From the NCBI GenBank assembly GCA_031292615.1, contig JARLGT010000104.1, forward strand, positions 1-45,722: a stretch of 45,722 nucleotides of DNA. Direction: 5' to 3'. The DNA is from Coriobacteriia bacterium. Lineage in GTDB: Bacteria > Actinomycetota > Coriobacteriia > Anaerosomatales > JAAXUF01. The translations under genes and the position numbers were made by a program. Under the pieces are notes generated by a model. The model saw only the letters and a list, made by a program, of their open reading frames with translations, did no database searches and was not told the DNA's origin. Below, piece by piece: positions 1-8,459 of this stretch (its first letter is position 1; each line of letters starts with the position of its first letter).

Positions 1-632
1 ATGGCTTCTGGCTGCTCGCCTGGCGCCACGTGTGGCTCTCGGTTGGCGGCATGGCGCTCGGCGCTCTCATCGGGGTGCCGCTCGGCATACTGTCGGCGCG
101 GATGAAGCCGGTGCGGGCAGTGGTTATCCCGGTCGTGAGCATCATCCAGACAGTGCCCTCGCTCGCGCTTTTCGGCCTGCTGATGGTCGTTCTGACCGCG
201 GTCGCACTGCCGAGCATCGGCACGGTGCCCACGCTGATCGCGCTTACGCTCTACGCGCTATTGCCCATCGTCCGAAACACCTACCTTGGAATCGCCGGGG
301 TGGACCCGGCAATCGTCGATGCCGGGCTTGGGATGGGCATGAGCCGCAGGGAGCTGCTCTGGAAGGTCGAGCTCCCTCTCGCGCTGCCGCTACTGATCGA
401 GGGCTTGCGCTCGGCGCTCGTGCTCACAGTGGGGATCGCCGCGGTCATGGCGATTGCCGGTGCCATGGATCTGGGCACGATCGTGTTTTATGGCGCCGGA
501 CTCGACGTGCCCGACCTGGTCTTGCTCGGCGCGTTGCCGATGGTCGTGCTCGCCATCCTGGCCGACCAGGCCATGCGCGCGCTTGAAGTCGCCGTTGTCT
601 CGCCAGGCATCAGGGAAAGGCAGCAGGCGTGA
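1..632 (+). CDS. ABC transporter permease, glycine betaine/choline type (5' partial)
   Basis: Inner-membrane permease of an osmoprotectant-type (OpuC/ProW-like) ABC importer. The frame is open to the window edge (first whole codon at base 3), so the N-terminus is missing. Visible protein is almost entirely hydrophobic, with about five membrane spans. The binding-protein-dependent permease loop that docks on the ATPase is recognisable around bases 300-400 (GLGMGMSRRELLWKVELPLALP, key residues G, E and LP). The stop codon overlaps the GTG start of the ATPase gene by 4 nt, and a second permease follows, so two permeases and one ATPase form the transporter. No substrate-binding protein is in the window; it may lie upstream. 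Substrate within the betaine/choline/carnitine class cannot be told from sequence. Confidence 0.85.
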   Translation, partial: GFWLLAWRHVWLSVGGMALGALIGVPLGILSARMKPVRAVVIPVVSIIQTVPSLALFGLLMVVLTAVALPSIGTVPTLIALTLYALLPIVRNTYLGIAGVDPAIVDAGLGMGMSRRELLWKVELPLALPLLIEGLRSALVLTVGIAAVMAIAGAMDLGTIVFYGAGLDVPDLVLLGALPMVVLAILADQAMRALEVAVVSPGIRERQQA

Positions 633-1768
633 TCGCGCTCGAGCACATCACCAAGCGCTACGGCGACCGCAACGCTGTCGACGACTTGACGCTTGAGGTC
701 CCCAACGGCGAGGTTGCCGTGCTGATTGGGCCTTCCGGCTGCGGCAAAACCACAACGCTGCGCATGGTCAACCGCCTCATCGAGCCCACGAGCGGGCGCA
801 TCCTGATCGACGGCATGGACGCCGCTTCGCTGCGACCCGAGGAGCTGCGCCGCCACATCGGCTACGCGATCCAGTCGGTCGGCCTGTTTCCGCATCTCAC
901 CGTCGCCGATAACATCGCGACCGTTCCCAAGCTCCTGGGCTGGAAGGCGGACAGGATCGGCCCGCGCATCACCGAGCTGCTCGACCTCGTCGGGCTGGAC
1001 CCCAGCCAGTACGCGGGCAAGTACCCCCGCCAGCTCTCGGGAGGGGAGGCCCAGCGCATCGGCGTTGCCAGAGCGCTTGCCGCAGACCCGCCGGTGTTGC
1101 TGATGGACGAGCCGTTTGGGGCGGTCGACCCGCTCAATCGCGACCGGCTCCAGGCCGAGTTCGTCAAGATCCAGCGCGAGCTGAAGAAGACGGTCATCTT
1201 CGTGACTCACGACGTCGACGAAGCGATTCGCCTCGCCGACAGAATTGCTCTCATGCGCGACGGCCAACTCCAGCAGTACGACACGCCCGAGACACTGCTC
1301 GACCACCCGGCCAACAAGTTCGTCCACGACTTCGTAGGTGCCGACGCCGCGCTCAAGCGTCTGGGTCGCGTGCGCGTCGAGAGCGTCATGCGCCGAGACG
1401 TACGCACCGCGCGCATCGACGACACGTCGGCGATCGAGGCCGCCACGTGCGCTCCAGCCAACTTCGTCTACCTCACGCGTGACGACAGCTCCTTAGTCGG
1501 CTGGATCGACTGCCGCGTGATTGCGCGCGGGACCCCGCTGGCCGACGCCGCCACGCGCGTCGACTGGCGTGAGGCCGCGGTGCTGCCCGAGACCTCGCTG
1601 AAGGAAGCGCTTTCGCGCATGCTCGCGTTGGGTTATCGCACGGTGCCGGTTGTCGACCGGGCGGGCAAGCTGCTCGGCGACGTGTCGTTGGCCGATGTCG
1701 AGAGCACGATGGAGGGCGGCGACGCGCATCTCGCGTCGGAGCCCGCGGAGGCTGGACCGCCCGCATGA
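629..1768 (+). CDS. ABC transporter ATPase with CBS domains, glycine betaine/choline type
   Basis: ATP-hydrolysing subunit of the osmoprotectant importer, cytoplasmic, 379 aa. Walker A GPSGCGKTT lies near residues 34-42, the ABC signature LSGGEAQRIGVARAL near 147-161 and Walker B VLLMDEPFGAVD just after. Residues ~245-365 resemble a CBS-domain pair as in OpuCA/OpuA ATPases, where CBS domains sense ionic strength or a nucleotide; the second CBS half (YRTVPVVDRAGKLLGDVS) is clear, the first is weaker. The GTG start is inside the upstream permease stop (GTGA) and the gene itself ends in an ATGA overlap with the next permease, indicating translational coupling. Length and domain order match OpuCA-type proteins. 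Confidence 0.9.
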   Translation: MIALEHITKRYGDRNAVDDLTLEVPNGEVAVLIGPSGCGKTTTLRMVNRLIEPTSGRILIDGMDAASLRPEELRRHIGYAIQSVGLFPHLTVADNIATVPKLLGWKADRIGPRITELLDLVGLDPSQYAGKYPRQLSGGEAQRIGVARALAADPPVLLMDEPFGAVDPLNRDRLQAEFVKIQRELKKTVIFVTHDVDEAIRLADRIALMRDGQLQQYDTPETLLDHPANKFVHDFVGADAALKRLGRVRVESVMRRDVRTARIDDTSAIEAATCAPANFVYLTRDDSSLVGWIDCRVIARGTPLADAATRVDWREAAVLPETSLKEALSRMLALGYRTVPVVDRAGKLLGDVSLADVESTMEGGDAHLASEPAEAGPPA

Positions 1769-2562
1769 GCGCCGGGGCAGACAGCGCGAGGAGCATCGCA
1801 GTCGCCAGGCCCGCGCGGGTGAGTCGGCGAGCGATCGCGACAGGCGCACTCGTGGTGGGCACGGCGGTGTTTGTCGCGATCGTGATGAGTCCCGACCTTG
1901 TCGCCAAGGTGCTGGTCGGGCTCTTGGGCGCGCAACCCGATCCAGTGTTCCAGACTCCGCTCTCCGACCTGGTGCTGCAGCATCTCCAGATCGTGTTGGT
2001 TTCTGTGGGCCTGACGGTGGTCGTGGGTCTGCCGCTCGGCGTGTGGGTTACGCGCGACAGCGGCAAGGACTTCCGCGACATCGTCTCGGCGTCAGTGGAC
2101 TTCGGCCAGGTGTTTCCGCCCATCGCGGTCCTCGCGATCATGCTCGGGATTCTGGGCATCGGACTCTGGCCGGCGGTCGTTGCACTGTTCCTGTACGGGC
2201 TGTTCCCCGTCGTGAGCGGCACGGTTGCGGGCTTGGAGGCCGTTGCGCCAGCGGTGATCGACTCGGCGCGGGGAATGGGGATGGGGAAGTGGCGCATCCT
2301 GTTCTCGGTTGAGCTGCCGCTTGCCCAAGAGGTGATACTTTCCGGCGTTCGGACCTCAGCCATCTACATCGTCGGCACCGCAACGGTCGCGGCGGCGGTT
2401 GGCGCGGGCGGCTTGGGGCTGCCCATCTTCACCGGCATCTCGACGCAGAACACCGGCTACATTCTCACCGGAGCGCTCGCGGTCTCGGCGCTCGCACTCG
2501 TGATCGACGGCGCGCTCACGGTGCTCGGCATGTGGCTGACGCCGGCCGGGCTGCGCGACTAG
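1765..2562 (+). CDS. ABC transporter permease, glycine betaine/choline type
   Basis: Second permease of the osmoprotectant-type importer, 265 aa. An N-terminal hydrophobic segment (~residues 22-42) precedes the five-span core. The ATPase-docking loop is present (ARGMGMGKWRILFSVELPLA) and the C-terminal half is rich in Gly/Ala as in OpuCD/OpuBD permeases. The ATG overlaps the ATPase stop by 4 nt. The gene is not a simple duplicate of the first permease: its N-terminal extension and the loop between the first two spans differ. The next gene (tilS) starts 54 nt downstream and is probably transcribed separately. No terminator was seen in that gap. Confidence 0.85.
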   Translation: MSAGADSARSIAVARPARVSRRAIATGALVVGTAVFVAIVMSPDLVAKVLVGLLGAQPDPVFQTPLSDLVLQHLQIVLVSVGLTVVVGLPLGVWVTRDSGKDFRDIVSASVDFGQVFPPIAVLAIMLGILGIGLWPAVVALFLYGLFPVVSGTVAGLEAVAPAVIDSARGMGMGKWRILFSVELPLAQEVILSGVRTSAIYIVGTATVAAAVGAGGLGLPIFTGISTQNTGYILTGALAVSALALVIDGALTVLGMWLTPAGLRD

Positions 2563-2616
2563 CCTCCACCCGGCGAGCGGCTGCCCGCCTCTTCTGCGCT
2601 GCGCTACCCTGTGGAC

Positions 2617-4011
2617 ATGCCTTCCATCAGCGACATCGCCCGCGCCACGACCGAGCGCCGGGCTCTCCTCGACCCCGCCGCGCCGGTGCTTGCCATGGTC
2701 TCGGGCGGCGCCGACTCCGTGACGCTGCTGCGTCTGCTGGCCGCCGGTGAGCTGGGCCAGACCGGACCGCTCTCGGTGCTGCACGTCGACCACATGCTGC
2801 GCGGCGATCTCTCCGACGCTGATGCGGCGTTCGTCTCGGCGCTCTGCGACGAGCTGGGTGTGCCGTGCACGGTCGTTCGCTTCGACGTCGCCGAGTACGC
2901 GGCCGCAGGCTCGTTGAACCTCGAGGACGCCGGCCGCCGAGTGCGCTACCGCTTCGCCGACGAGGCCCTCGACGCCGCATGCGAGGACGCTGGCGTGCGT
3001 CCCGAATTCGGCCGCATCGCCACTGCTCACAGCCGAGACGACCGCGTCGAGACCTTCCTAATGCGCGCGATCACCGGCGCCGGCGCTGGAGGGCTGGCCT
3101 CGATCCCGTACCAGCGCGGTCGAATCGTGCGCCCGCTGCTCGACTGCGACCGCGCGGCGATTCGCGACTACCTCGCCGCGCTCGGCCAGCCGTGGCACGA
3201 GGATGCCAGCAACGCCGACACGTCGCGCCTTCGTGCCCGCGTGCGAGCCGAGATCGTGCCCATCGCCGAGAGCATCAACCCGGCATTCCGCGAGACGCTT
3301 TCCCGCTCCATGGACCTGCTCGGCGACGACGACGCACTGCTCGCTCGCCTTGCGCGCGACTTCGGCCACGACTTCGCCGAGACCACGCCGGACGAGCGTG
3401 TGGCCTTCGACCGTGAGTGGATGCACACGCTCGACCGCGCGATGGCGCGCCGAGCCGTCCGAGCGGCGCTGATCGAGGCGTTTCCGGAGGCCTCGCGGCT
3501 CGAGGCATCGCACGTGGAGGCGCTCGTCGACGGCCTGGCGGACGACTCGTTCGCGCGCGACCTGCCGGGCAACCTGCGAGCGGAAACCGAGTACGGTAGA
3601 CTGGTCGTCTCGCGCACGGACCAAGAGCTGCGTGCGGTGGCACCCTCCTTGCTCCCGCTACCCGGTACCGCCGAACTTGGCGACGCCGGCAGCATAGTCG
3701 CCGAGGAGGTCGCTCCGGATTGCATCGCCGGCACGCCCGACTCGATCACGATCGCGGCAGATTCGCTCGGCAGTCTCGTCGTTGACGGGGTCCGACCGGG
3801 AGATCGTATGCGGGTACTCGGGATGGACGGGAGCCGCAAGCTTTCGGACCTGCTCGTCGACGAGAAGGTCGTACGCAGGCAGCGGCACGCGGTGCCCGTC
3901 GTGAGAGATGCGGGTAGCATCGTCTGGCTCGCAGGTGTACGAATGAGCGAGGACTACCGGGTGATGCCGACAACAGCGCGTGCGATGCGCCTGACGTGGT
4001 ACCGCCCGTAA
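2617..4011 (+). CDS. tilS: tRNA(Ile)-lysidine synthase
   Basis: Modifies C34 of the CAU-anticodon tRNA-Ile to lysidine using lysine and ATP, so the tRNA reads AUA. The N-terminal N-type ATP pyrophosphatase domain has the PP-loop SGGADS (~residues 29-34) and the following LRGDLSDAD; a C-terminal TilS-type substrate-binding domain (GVRPGDRM..GSRKLSDLLVDEKV) occupies the last ~75 residues. 464 aa is normal for two-domain TilS. Two starts are possible, GTG 2611 and ATG 2617. ATG is preferred because neither has a Shine-Dalgarno sequence, while a -10-like TACCCT ends 6 nt before the ATG, the geometry of a leaderless transcript. hpt and ftsH follow, the conserved tilS-hpt-ftsH order of many bacteria. 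Confidence 0.92.
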   Translation: MPSISDIARATTERRALLDPAAPVLAMVSGGADSVTLLRLLAAGELGQTGPLSVLHVDHMLRGDLSDADAAFVSALCDELGVPCTVVRFDVAEYAAAGSLNLEDAGRRVRYRFADEALDAACEDAGVRPEFGRIATAHSRDDRVETFLMRAITGAGAGGLASIPYQRGRIVRPLLDCDRAAIRDYLAALGQPWHEDASNADTSRLRARVRAEIVPIAESINPAFRETLSRSMDLLGDDDALLARLARDFGHDFAETTPDERVAFDREWMHTLDRAMARRAVRAALIEAFPEASRLEASHVEALVDGLADDSFARDLPGNLRAETEYGRLVVSRTDQELRAVAPSLLPLPGTAELGDAGSIVAEEVAPDCIAGTPDSITIAADSLGSLVVDGVRPGDRMRVLGMDGSRKLSDLLVDEKVVRRQRHAVPVVRDAGSIVWLAGVRMSEDYRVMPTTARAMRLTWYRP

Positions 4012-4060
4012 CGCCGACCAGAGCGTGTACGCGCTCATGCAGGAAGGACGACTCACTCGC

Positions 4061-4606
4061 ATGGCTCTTCACCCGGACATCTCGCATCTGATCTACAGCG
4101 AGGACCAGCTCCAGAGGCGCGTCCGCGAGCTGGGCGCGCAGATCAGCGCCGACTACGGCGACGAGCCGGTCTTGCTCATCGCCGTCCTCCGAGGCGCCGC
4201 GATCTTCGTTGCCGATCTGGCGCGCGCGATCTCATCGCCGGTGGAGCTGGACTTCATGGCGGTGTCGAGCTACGGCTCGTCGACCAAGTCCTCTGGTGTT
4301 GTGCGCATCTTGAAGGACCTCGACGAGACGATCGAGGGACGCAACGTGCTGGTGTGCGAGGACATCCTCGACACTGGGCTGACGCTGAAGTACCTGCTCA
4401 AGAATCTGGCGTCGCGCAAGCCGCGCTCGCTGGACGTTGTTGCGCTTCTGAGCAAGGAGGGCAAGCAGCGGGTACCTATCAGCTGTAAGTACGTGGGATT
4501 CGACGTTCCCGACGAGTTCGTTGTTGGGTACGGACTCGACTACGCTGAGCGCTATCGCAACCTTCCGTACGTGGGCGTGCTCAAGCCCGAGATCTACGCA
4601 GACTAG
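4061..4606 (+). CDS. hpt: Hypoxanthine phosphoribosyltransferase
   Basis: Purine salvage enzyme that joins hypoxanthine (or guanine) to PRPP, giving IMP or GMP; cytoplasmic. The PRPP-binding loop VLVCEDILDTGLTL (acidic pair E-D, then TGLTL) is intact, and the VAVLRGAAIF-like segment and the late VGYGLDYAERYRNLPYVG segment are standard for HPRT. 181 aa from ATG 4061 matches the family's usual ~180. An in-frame GTG at 4025 would add 12 residues not usually present; AGGAAGGA at 4041-4048 lies 12 nt before the ATG, rather long spacing but the best ribosome site here. Sits 49 nt after tilS and before ftsH. Confidence 0.93.
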   Translation: MALHPDISHLIYSEDQLQRRVRELGAQISADYGDEPVLLIAVLRGAAIFVADLARAISSPVELDFMAVSSYGSSTKSSGVVRILKDLDETIEGRNVLVCEDILDTGLTLKYLLKNLASRKPRSLDVVALLSKEGKQRVPISCKYVGFDVPDEFVVGYGLDYAERYRNLPYVGVLKPEIYAD

Positions 4607-4608
4607 GC

Positions 4609-4646
4609 GGCGCCCCATTGCGGGCGCCCTGTCTCTTCGAGGAGAC
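4609..4646 (+). other. Two small hairpins between hpt and ftsH
   Basis: GGCGCCC (4609-4615) pairs perfectly with GGGCGCC (4622-4628). A second stem, GTCTC (4631-4635) with GAGAC (4642-4646), encloses and partly covers the ftsH ribosome-binding sequence GAGGAG (4639-4644). Neither is followed by a U tract, so termination is unlikely. They could stabilise the message or tune ftsH translation. Confidence 0.4.
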
Positions 4647-4654
4647 GCGGGAAC

Positions 4655-6634
4655 GTGAACAAGAACTTCCGAACTGTACTGCTCTATCTGGTGCTGCTGG
4701 CGGTGCTCGTCTGGGTTGTCATGCTCCAGATGAACAAGTCCAGCACGGCTCCACCCACTGCGCTCACCACGAGCCAATTCGTCTCGGCGGTTAAGGCGGG
4801 CGACGTCACTGACGTCACCTATGTGGTGCGCGACAGCAGCCTGTCTGGCAACTTCTACGCAAACGCCGAGGCCAGGACCAAGAAGGCGGCCACGCCGTTC
4901 ACGTCGTCGTACTCGGGCACCGATAGCCTGAACACGCTGCTCCAAGACAACAACGTCAAATACAACACCGACTCTTCTGGCACGCCGCTGTGGATTGGCA
5001 TCGTGACTTCGATCCTGCCCATCCTGCTTCTGGTGTTCGTGATGTTCTTCTTCTTAAACCAGATGCAAGGCGGCAACTCGAAGATCATGAACTTCGGCAA
5101 GGCCAAGGCCAAGCGCATGACTCGCGACCAACCACGCATCACGTTTAAGGACGTGGCCGGTGCCGATGAGGCCATCGAGGAGCTCCAAGAGATCAAGGAG
5201 TTCCTGGCCAACCCCGGCAAGTTCCAGGCGCTGGGCGCCAAGATCCCCAAGGGCGTGCTGCTCGTTGGCCCTCCGGGTACCGGCAAGACGCTGCTGGCCC
5301 GTGCTGTTGCCGGCGAGGCCGCAGTGCCGTTCTTCTCGATCTCAGGTTCTGACTTCGTCGAGATGTTCGTGGGCGTGGGCGCCTCGCGCGTCCGCGACCT
5401 GTTCGAGCAGGCCAAGGCCGCCAATCCCTGCATCATCTTCATGGACGAGATCGACGCCGTTGGCCGCCAGCGTGGCGCTGGTCTTGGTGGCGGGCACGAC
5501 GAGCGCGAGCAGACGCTGAACCAACTGCTTGTCGAGATGGACGGCTTCGACATCAAAGACAACGTCATCTTGATCGCGGCCACCAACCGACCCGACATCC
5601 TCGACCCGGCGCTCCTGCGCCCGGGCCGCTTCGACCGCCAGATCGTGGTGGACCGCCCCGACCTGAAGGGTCGCCTCGGCATCCTGAAGATTCACGCTCG
5701 TGGCAAGCCGCTGGCCGACAATGTCGAGCTCGAAGTCCTCGCTCGGCGCACGCCTGGCTTCACCGGTGCCGATCTGGCCAACCTCGTCAACGAGGCCGCG
5801 CTTCTCGCCGCGCGTCACGGCAAGAAGAAGGTCGACATGGAGGAGATGGACGAGGCCATCGAGCGCGTCATCTCCGGCCCGGAGCGCAAGAGCCGTCTGA
5901 TCTCCGACGAAGAGAAGAAGATCATCGCCTTCCACGAGGCCGGTCACGCCCTGGTGGGTCACAACCTGCCCAATACCGACCCTGTGCACAAGATTTCGAT
6001 CATCGCCCGCGGCCAAGCACTCGGCTACACGCTCTCGCTGCCGACGGAGGACAAGTTCCTCACCAGCAAGCAGCAGATGACCGACAACCTCGCGATGATG
6101 CTCGGCGGCCGCGTCGCCGAGGAGACCGCCATCGGTGACATCACCACCGGCGCCAGCAACGACATCGAGCGGGCCACCAAGATGGCCAAGCAGATGGTCA
6201 CGCGCTTCGGTATGAGCGAGAAGCTCGGCCCGCAGACGTTTGGCGAGGCGAGCCACGAGGTCTTCCTCGGTCGCGACTTCTCGGCCAACGCGGACTACTC
6301 GCCGGAGATCGCCTACGAGATCGACAAGGAGATCAGCCGCCTGATCGACGAGGCGTACGAGAAGGCACGCGGCATCCTCACGGAGCGTCGCCAGCAGCTC
6401 GACCTGATGGCCCGCGTGCTCATCGAGCGCGAGACTGTCGACAAGGACGAGCTCGAGGCGTTGCTCTCCAACAAGTGGGACGAGTTCCTCATCAAGGAGG
6501 CCGCCGACAAGGCAGCCAAGGGTGAGGTCGCCGAGGAAGAAGAGCCGCCTGCGGCCGCTCCGACTGAGAGCGAACGCTCGATTCCGCTGACCGAGCCCCC
6601 GATGGCTGGAGTTCCGCCGGCGTACGGCGCCTAA
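4655..6634 (+). CDS. ftsH: ATP-dependent zinc metalloprotease FtsH
   Basis: Membrane-anchored AAA+ protease that degrades unassembled membrane proteins and short-lived regulators; hexameric. Two membrane spans (~residues 7-25 and ~113-136) flank an extracytoplasmic domain. The AAA module has Walker A GPPGTGKT (residues 205-212), Walker [13 protein letters not shown] and the second region of homology ([20 protein letters not shown]). The peptidase zinc site HEAGH is at residues 427-431. The C-terminal ~45 residues are a low-complexity Glu/Ala/Pro tail. 659 aa is normal. The GTG start has GAGGAG 10 nt upstream. Follows hpt, as in many Gram-positive genomes. Confidence 0.96.
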   Translation: MNKNFRTVLLYLVLLAVLVWVVMLQMNKSSTAPPTALTTSQFVSAVKAGDVTDVTYVVRDSSLSGNFYANAEARTKKAATPFTSSYSGTDSLNTLLQDNNVKYNTDSSGTPLWIGIVTSILPILLLVFVMFFFLNQMQGGNSKIMNFGKAKAKRMTRDQPRITFKDVAGADEAIEELQEIKEFLANPGKFQALGAKIPKGVLLVGPPGTGKTLLARAVAGEAAVPFFSISGSDFVEMFVGVGASRVRDLFEQAKAANPCIIFMDEIDAVGRQRGAGLGGGHDEREQTLNQLLVEMDGFDIKDNVILIAATNRPDILDPALLRPGRFDRQIVVDRPDLKGRLGILKIHARGKPLADNVELEVLARRTPGFTGADLANLVNEAALLAARHGKKKVDMEEMDEAIERVISGPERKSRLISDEEKKIIAFHEAGHALVGHNLPNTDPVHKISIIARGQALGYTLSLPTEDKFLTSKQQMTDNLAMMLGGRVAEETAIGDITTGASNDIERATKMAKQMVTRFGMSEKLGPQTFGEASHEVFLGRDFSANADYSPEIAYEIDKEISRLIDEAYEKARGILTERRQQLDLMARVLIERETVDKDELEALLSNKWDEFLIKEAADKAAKGEVAEEEEPPAAAPTESERSIPLTEPPMAGVPPAYGA

Positions 6635-6659
6635 GGGTTTCAGCGCACGAGGAACTACC

Positions 6660-6691
6660 CGTGGGCCCGCGCGAAACTGCGCGGGCCCACG
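6660..6691 (+). terminator. Strong inverted repeat after ftsH
   Basis: A perfect 13-bp stem, CGTGGGCCCGCGC (6660-6672) with GCGCGGGCCCACG (6679-6691), and a 6-nt loop lies 26 nt past the ftsH stop. There is no T run after it, so it is either a weak or factor-assisted terminator or an mRNA 3'-end stabiliser. Confidence 0.5.
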
Positions 6692-6749
6692 TGCATTCGG
6701 GTACCCTTAGTGGGCGCATGTGCGCTCAAGCGGCACGGAAGGACGGCAC

Positions 6750-7322
6750 ATGGATCGCGACAAGATCGAAGCTGGCGTTCGCCTCATCCTCGAGGGCGTG
6801 GGGGAAGACCCGACGCGCGAGGGTCTGCGAGACACGCCGCGCCGAGTCGCCGACATGTACGGCGAGGTATTCGCGGGCATCGAGGCGGACCCCGCCGAGC
6901 ACTTCGTCGTGACCTTCAACGAGGGCCACCAAGAGATGGTGCTCGTCCGCGACATCCCGCTCTACTCGATGTGCGAGCACCACCTCGTGCCGTTCATGGG
7001 TCGTGCGCACGTCGCCTACATCCCCGGCAAGTCGGGGCGCATCTGCGGCCTTTCGAAACTCGCACGCGTGGTGGACGTCTTTGCCAAGCGCCCGCAGGTC
7101 CAGGAACGCATGACGAGCCAGATCGCCGACACGATCGTGCAGTATCTCGATCCGGCCGGCGTCATCGTGGTCATCGAGGCCGAGCACCTGTGCATGTCGA
7201 TGCGCGGCGTCAAGAAGCCCGGCTCCGAGACGGTAACGAGTGCCGTGCGCGGCATCTTCGAGCGCAACGCGCCCACGCGCGCCGAGGCGATGGCGCTGAT
7301 CACCCAGAGGGGTCGCGGGTGA
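6750..7322 (+). CDS. folE: GTP cyclohydrolase I
   Basis: Catalyses the first step of folate synthesis, GTP to 7,8-dihydroneopterin triphosphate; forms a toroidal decamer. Catalytic and zinc residues are visible: [10 protein letters not shown] (Cys and His ligands), GLSKLARVV, and the second zinc Cys in [10 protein letters not shown]. 190 aa is typical of FolE. GGAAGGAC at 6737-6744 precedes ATG 6750; an upstream TTG-like extension to 6720 is not needed. A -10-like TACCCT at 6702-6707 could drive folE-folP. The gene overlaps folP by 4 nt. FolE and FolP here, with FolK at 10856, cover three folate steps, interrupted by hppA. Confidence 0.96.
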   Translation: MDRDKIEAGVRLILEGVGEDPTREGLRDTPRRVADMYGEVFAGIEADPAEHFVVTFNEGHQEMVLVRDIPLYSMCEHHLVPFMGRAHVAYIPGKSGRICGLSKLARVVDVFAKRPQVQERMTSQIADTIVQYLDPAGVIVVIEAEHLCMSMRGVKKPGSETVTSAVRGIFERNAPTRAEAMALITQRGRG

Positions 7323-8269
7323 CGCACGCCGACGAACACGGGCTCTCAACTTCCGCGGCGCGGGCTGCCGCCGGTGCTGGCGAGCCCGCGTCCGCCGAGT
7401 CGCCTCTCGCCGGCAGTCAGCCTACCCCGGTCGCCACCCCGCGCGTGTGGCGCTGCGGCCGCTTCGAGCTGAAGCTGGACCGCCCGCTCGTGATGGGCAT
7501 CCTCAACGTTACGCCCGACTCGTTCTCGGACGGCGGACGCTTCGACGATCCTGCCGCCGCTGTCGCGCATGCCGAGCGCCTGATCTCCGAGGGCGCCGCA
7601 ATTCTCGACGTTGGCGGCGAGTCGACCCGGCCGGGCGCCGAGCCCGTCCCAGTTGTCGCCGAGCTCTCGCGCGTCCGTCCGGTGGTGTTGCGCTACGCCA
7701 CGGAGGACGTCCCCGTCTCGGTGGACACTCGCCATGCCGAGGTCGCCGAGGCGTGCGTGCAGGCCGGCGCGAGCATCATCAACGACGTGTCCGGCTTCCG
7801 CGACCGAGCCATGGTCGATGTTGCCGTAGCTTGCGACGTTGGTGTGGTCGTGATGCACATGCTCGGCGAGCCGCAGACCATGCAGGACCGGCCGTACTAC
7901 GACGACGTCGTCGTCGAGGTGGGCGGCTACTTGGTGGCGCAGGCCACAATGCTTGAGGCCGCGGGTGTGGCGCGCGAGCGAATCGCCCTGGACCCGGGCA
8001 TCGGCTTCGGCAAGTCCATCGAGCACAACCTCGAGTTGCTGCGTCGCCTTCCCGAACTCGCCGAGCTTGGGTTCCCGCTCGTCCTGGGCGTGTCGCGAAA
8101 GCGCTTCATCGGAGAGATTGGCGGTGTCGAGGAGCCGCTCGAGCGCCTGGGTGGGTCGATTGCCGCGGCGCTGTTCGCCGCCGAGCACGGCGCCAACGTC
8201 CTTCGCGTCCACGACGTCGCTCCCACTTTGCAGGCGCTGGCGATCCAGCAGGCCCTCCGCACGGAGTAG
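7319..8269 (+). CDS. folP: Dihydropteroate synthase
   Basis: Condenses 6-hydroxymethyl-dihydropterin pyrophosphate with p-aminobenzoate; target of sulfonamides. The TIM-barrel signatures are [42 protein letters not shown] and VSRKRFIG. The protein is 316 aa, about 40 residues longer than minimal DHPS because of an Ala/Ser/Pro-rich N-terminal stretch (residues 1-~45). GTG 7319 overlaps the folE stop (GTGA), which supports this start; a downstream start could also give a complete catalytic domain, so the tail might be partly untranslated. No folB or folK lies beside it; folK comes after hppA. Confidence 0.95.
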   Translation: MTHADEHGLSTSAARAAAGAGEPASAESPLAGSQPTPVATPRVWRCGRFELKLDRPLVMGILNVTPDSFSDGGRFDDPAAAVAHAERLISEGAAILDVGGESTRPGAEPVPVVAELSRVRPVVLRYATEDVPVSVDTRHAEVAEACVQAGASIINDVSGFRDRAMVDVAVACDVGVVVMHMLGEPQTMQDRPYYDDVVVEVGGYLVAQATMLEAAGVARERIALDPGIGFGKSIEHNLELLRRLPELAELGFPLVLGVSRKRFIGEIGGVEEPLERLGGSIAAALFAAEHGANVLRVHDVAPTLQALAIQQALRTE

Positions 8270-8389
8270 CGCCGTCTGCGCGACGCGTTTCGTGCCGATG
8301 CCGCCCACTGCGTGGCGCGTACGTTGCATCCGTATATCCAGCCCATTACATATGCTCGGGCGGATTGGTGCATACCGGGCACTCTACTC

Positions 8390-8398
8390 TGGTAGAAT
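8390..8398 (+). promoter_or_regulatory. Extended -10 promoter of hppA
   Basis: TGGTAGAAT (TG at 8390-8391, hexamer TAGAAT at 8393-8398) is an extended -10 box 62 nt before the hppA start. No good -35 box is placed 16-18 nt upstream (TTGGTG at 8365-8370 is 22 nt away). Confidence 0.55.
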
Positions 8399-8416
8399 GT
8401 GCGCGTCTTGGGAGGG

Positions 8417-8439
8417 GTGCGGGCCGGCAAAACCCGCAC
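8417..8439 (+). other. Hairpin in the hppA leader
   Basis: GTGCGGG (8417-8423) and CCCGCAC (8433-8439) form a perfect 7-bp stem with a 9-nt loop, 11 nt before the hppA Shine-Dalgarno (GGAGGAG from 8451). No poly-U follows. It may stabilise the leader or affect translation; no known riboswitch core was recognised. Confidence 0.4.
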
Positions 8440-8459
8440 ATTCCGCTACTGGAGGAGAA

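Noticed and set aside
488-1327. Minus-strand open frame opposite the ABC ATPase gene
   Set aside because: Shadow of a firmly identified gene with intact Walker motifs on the plus strand.
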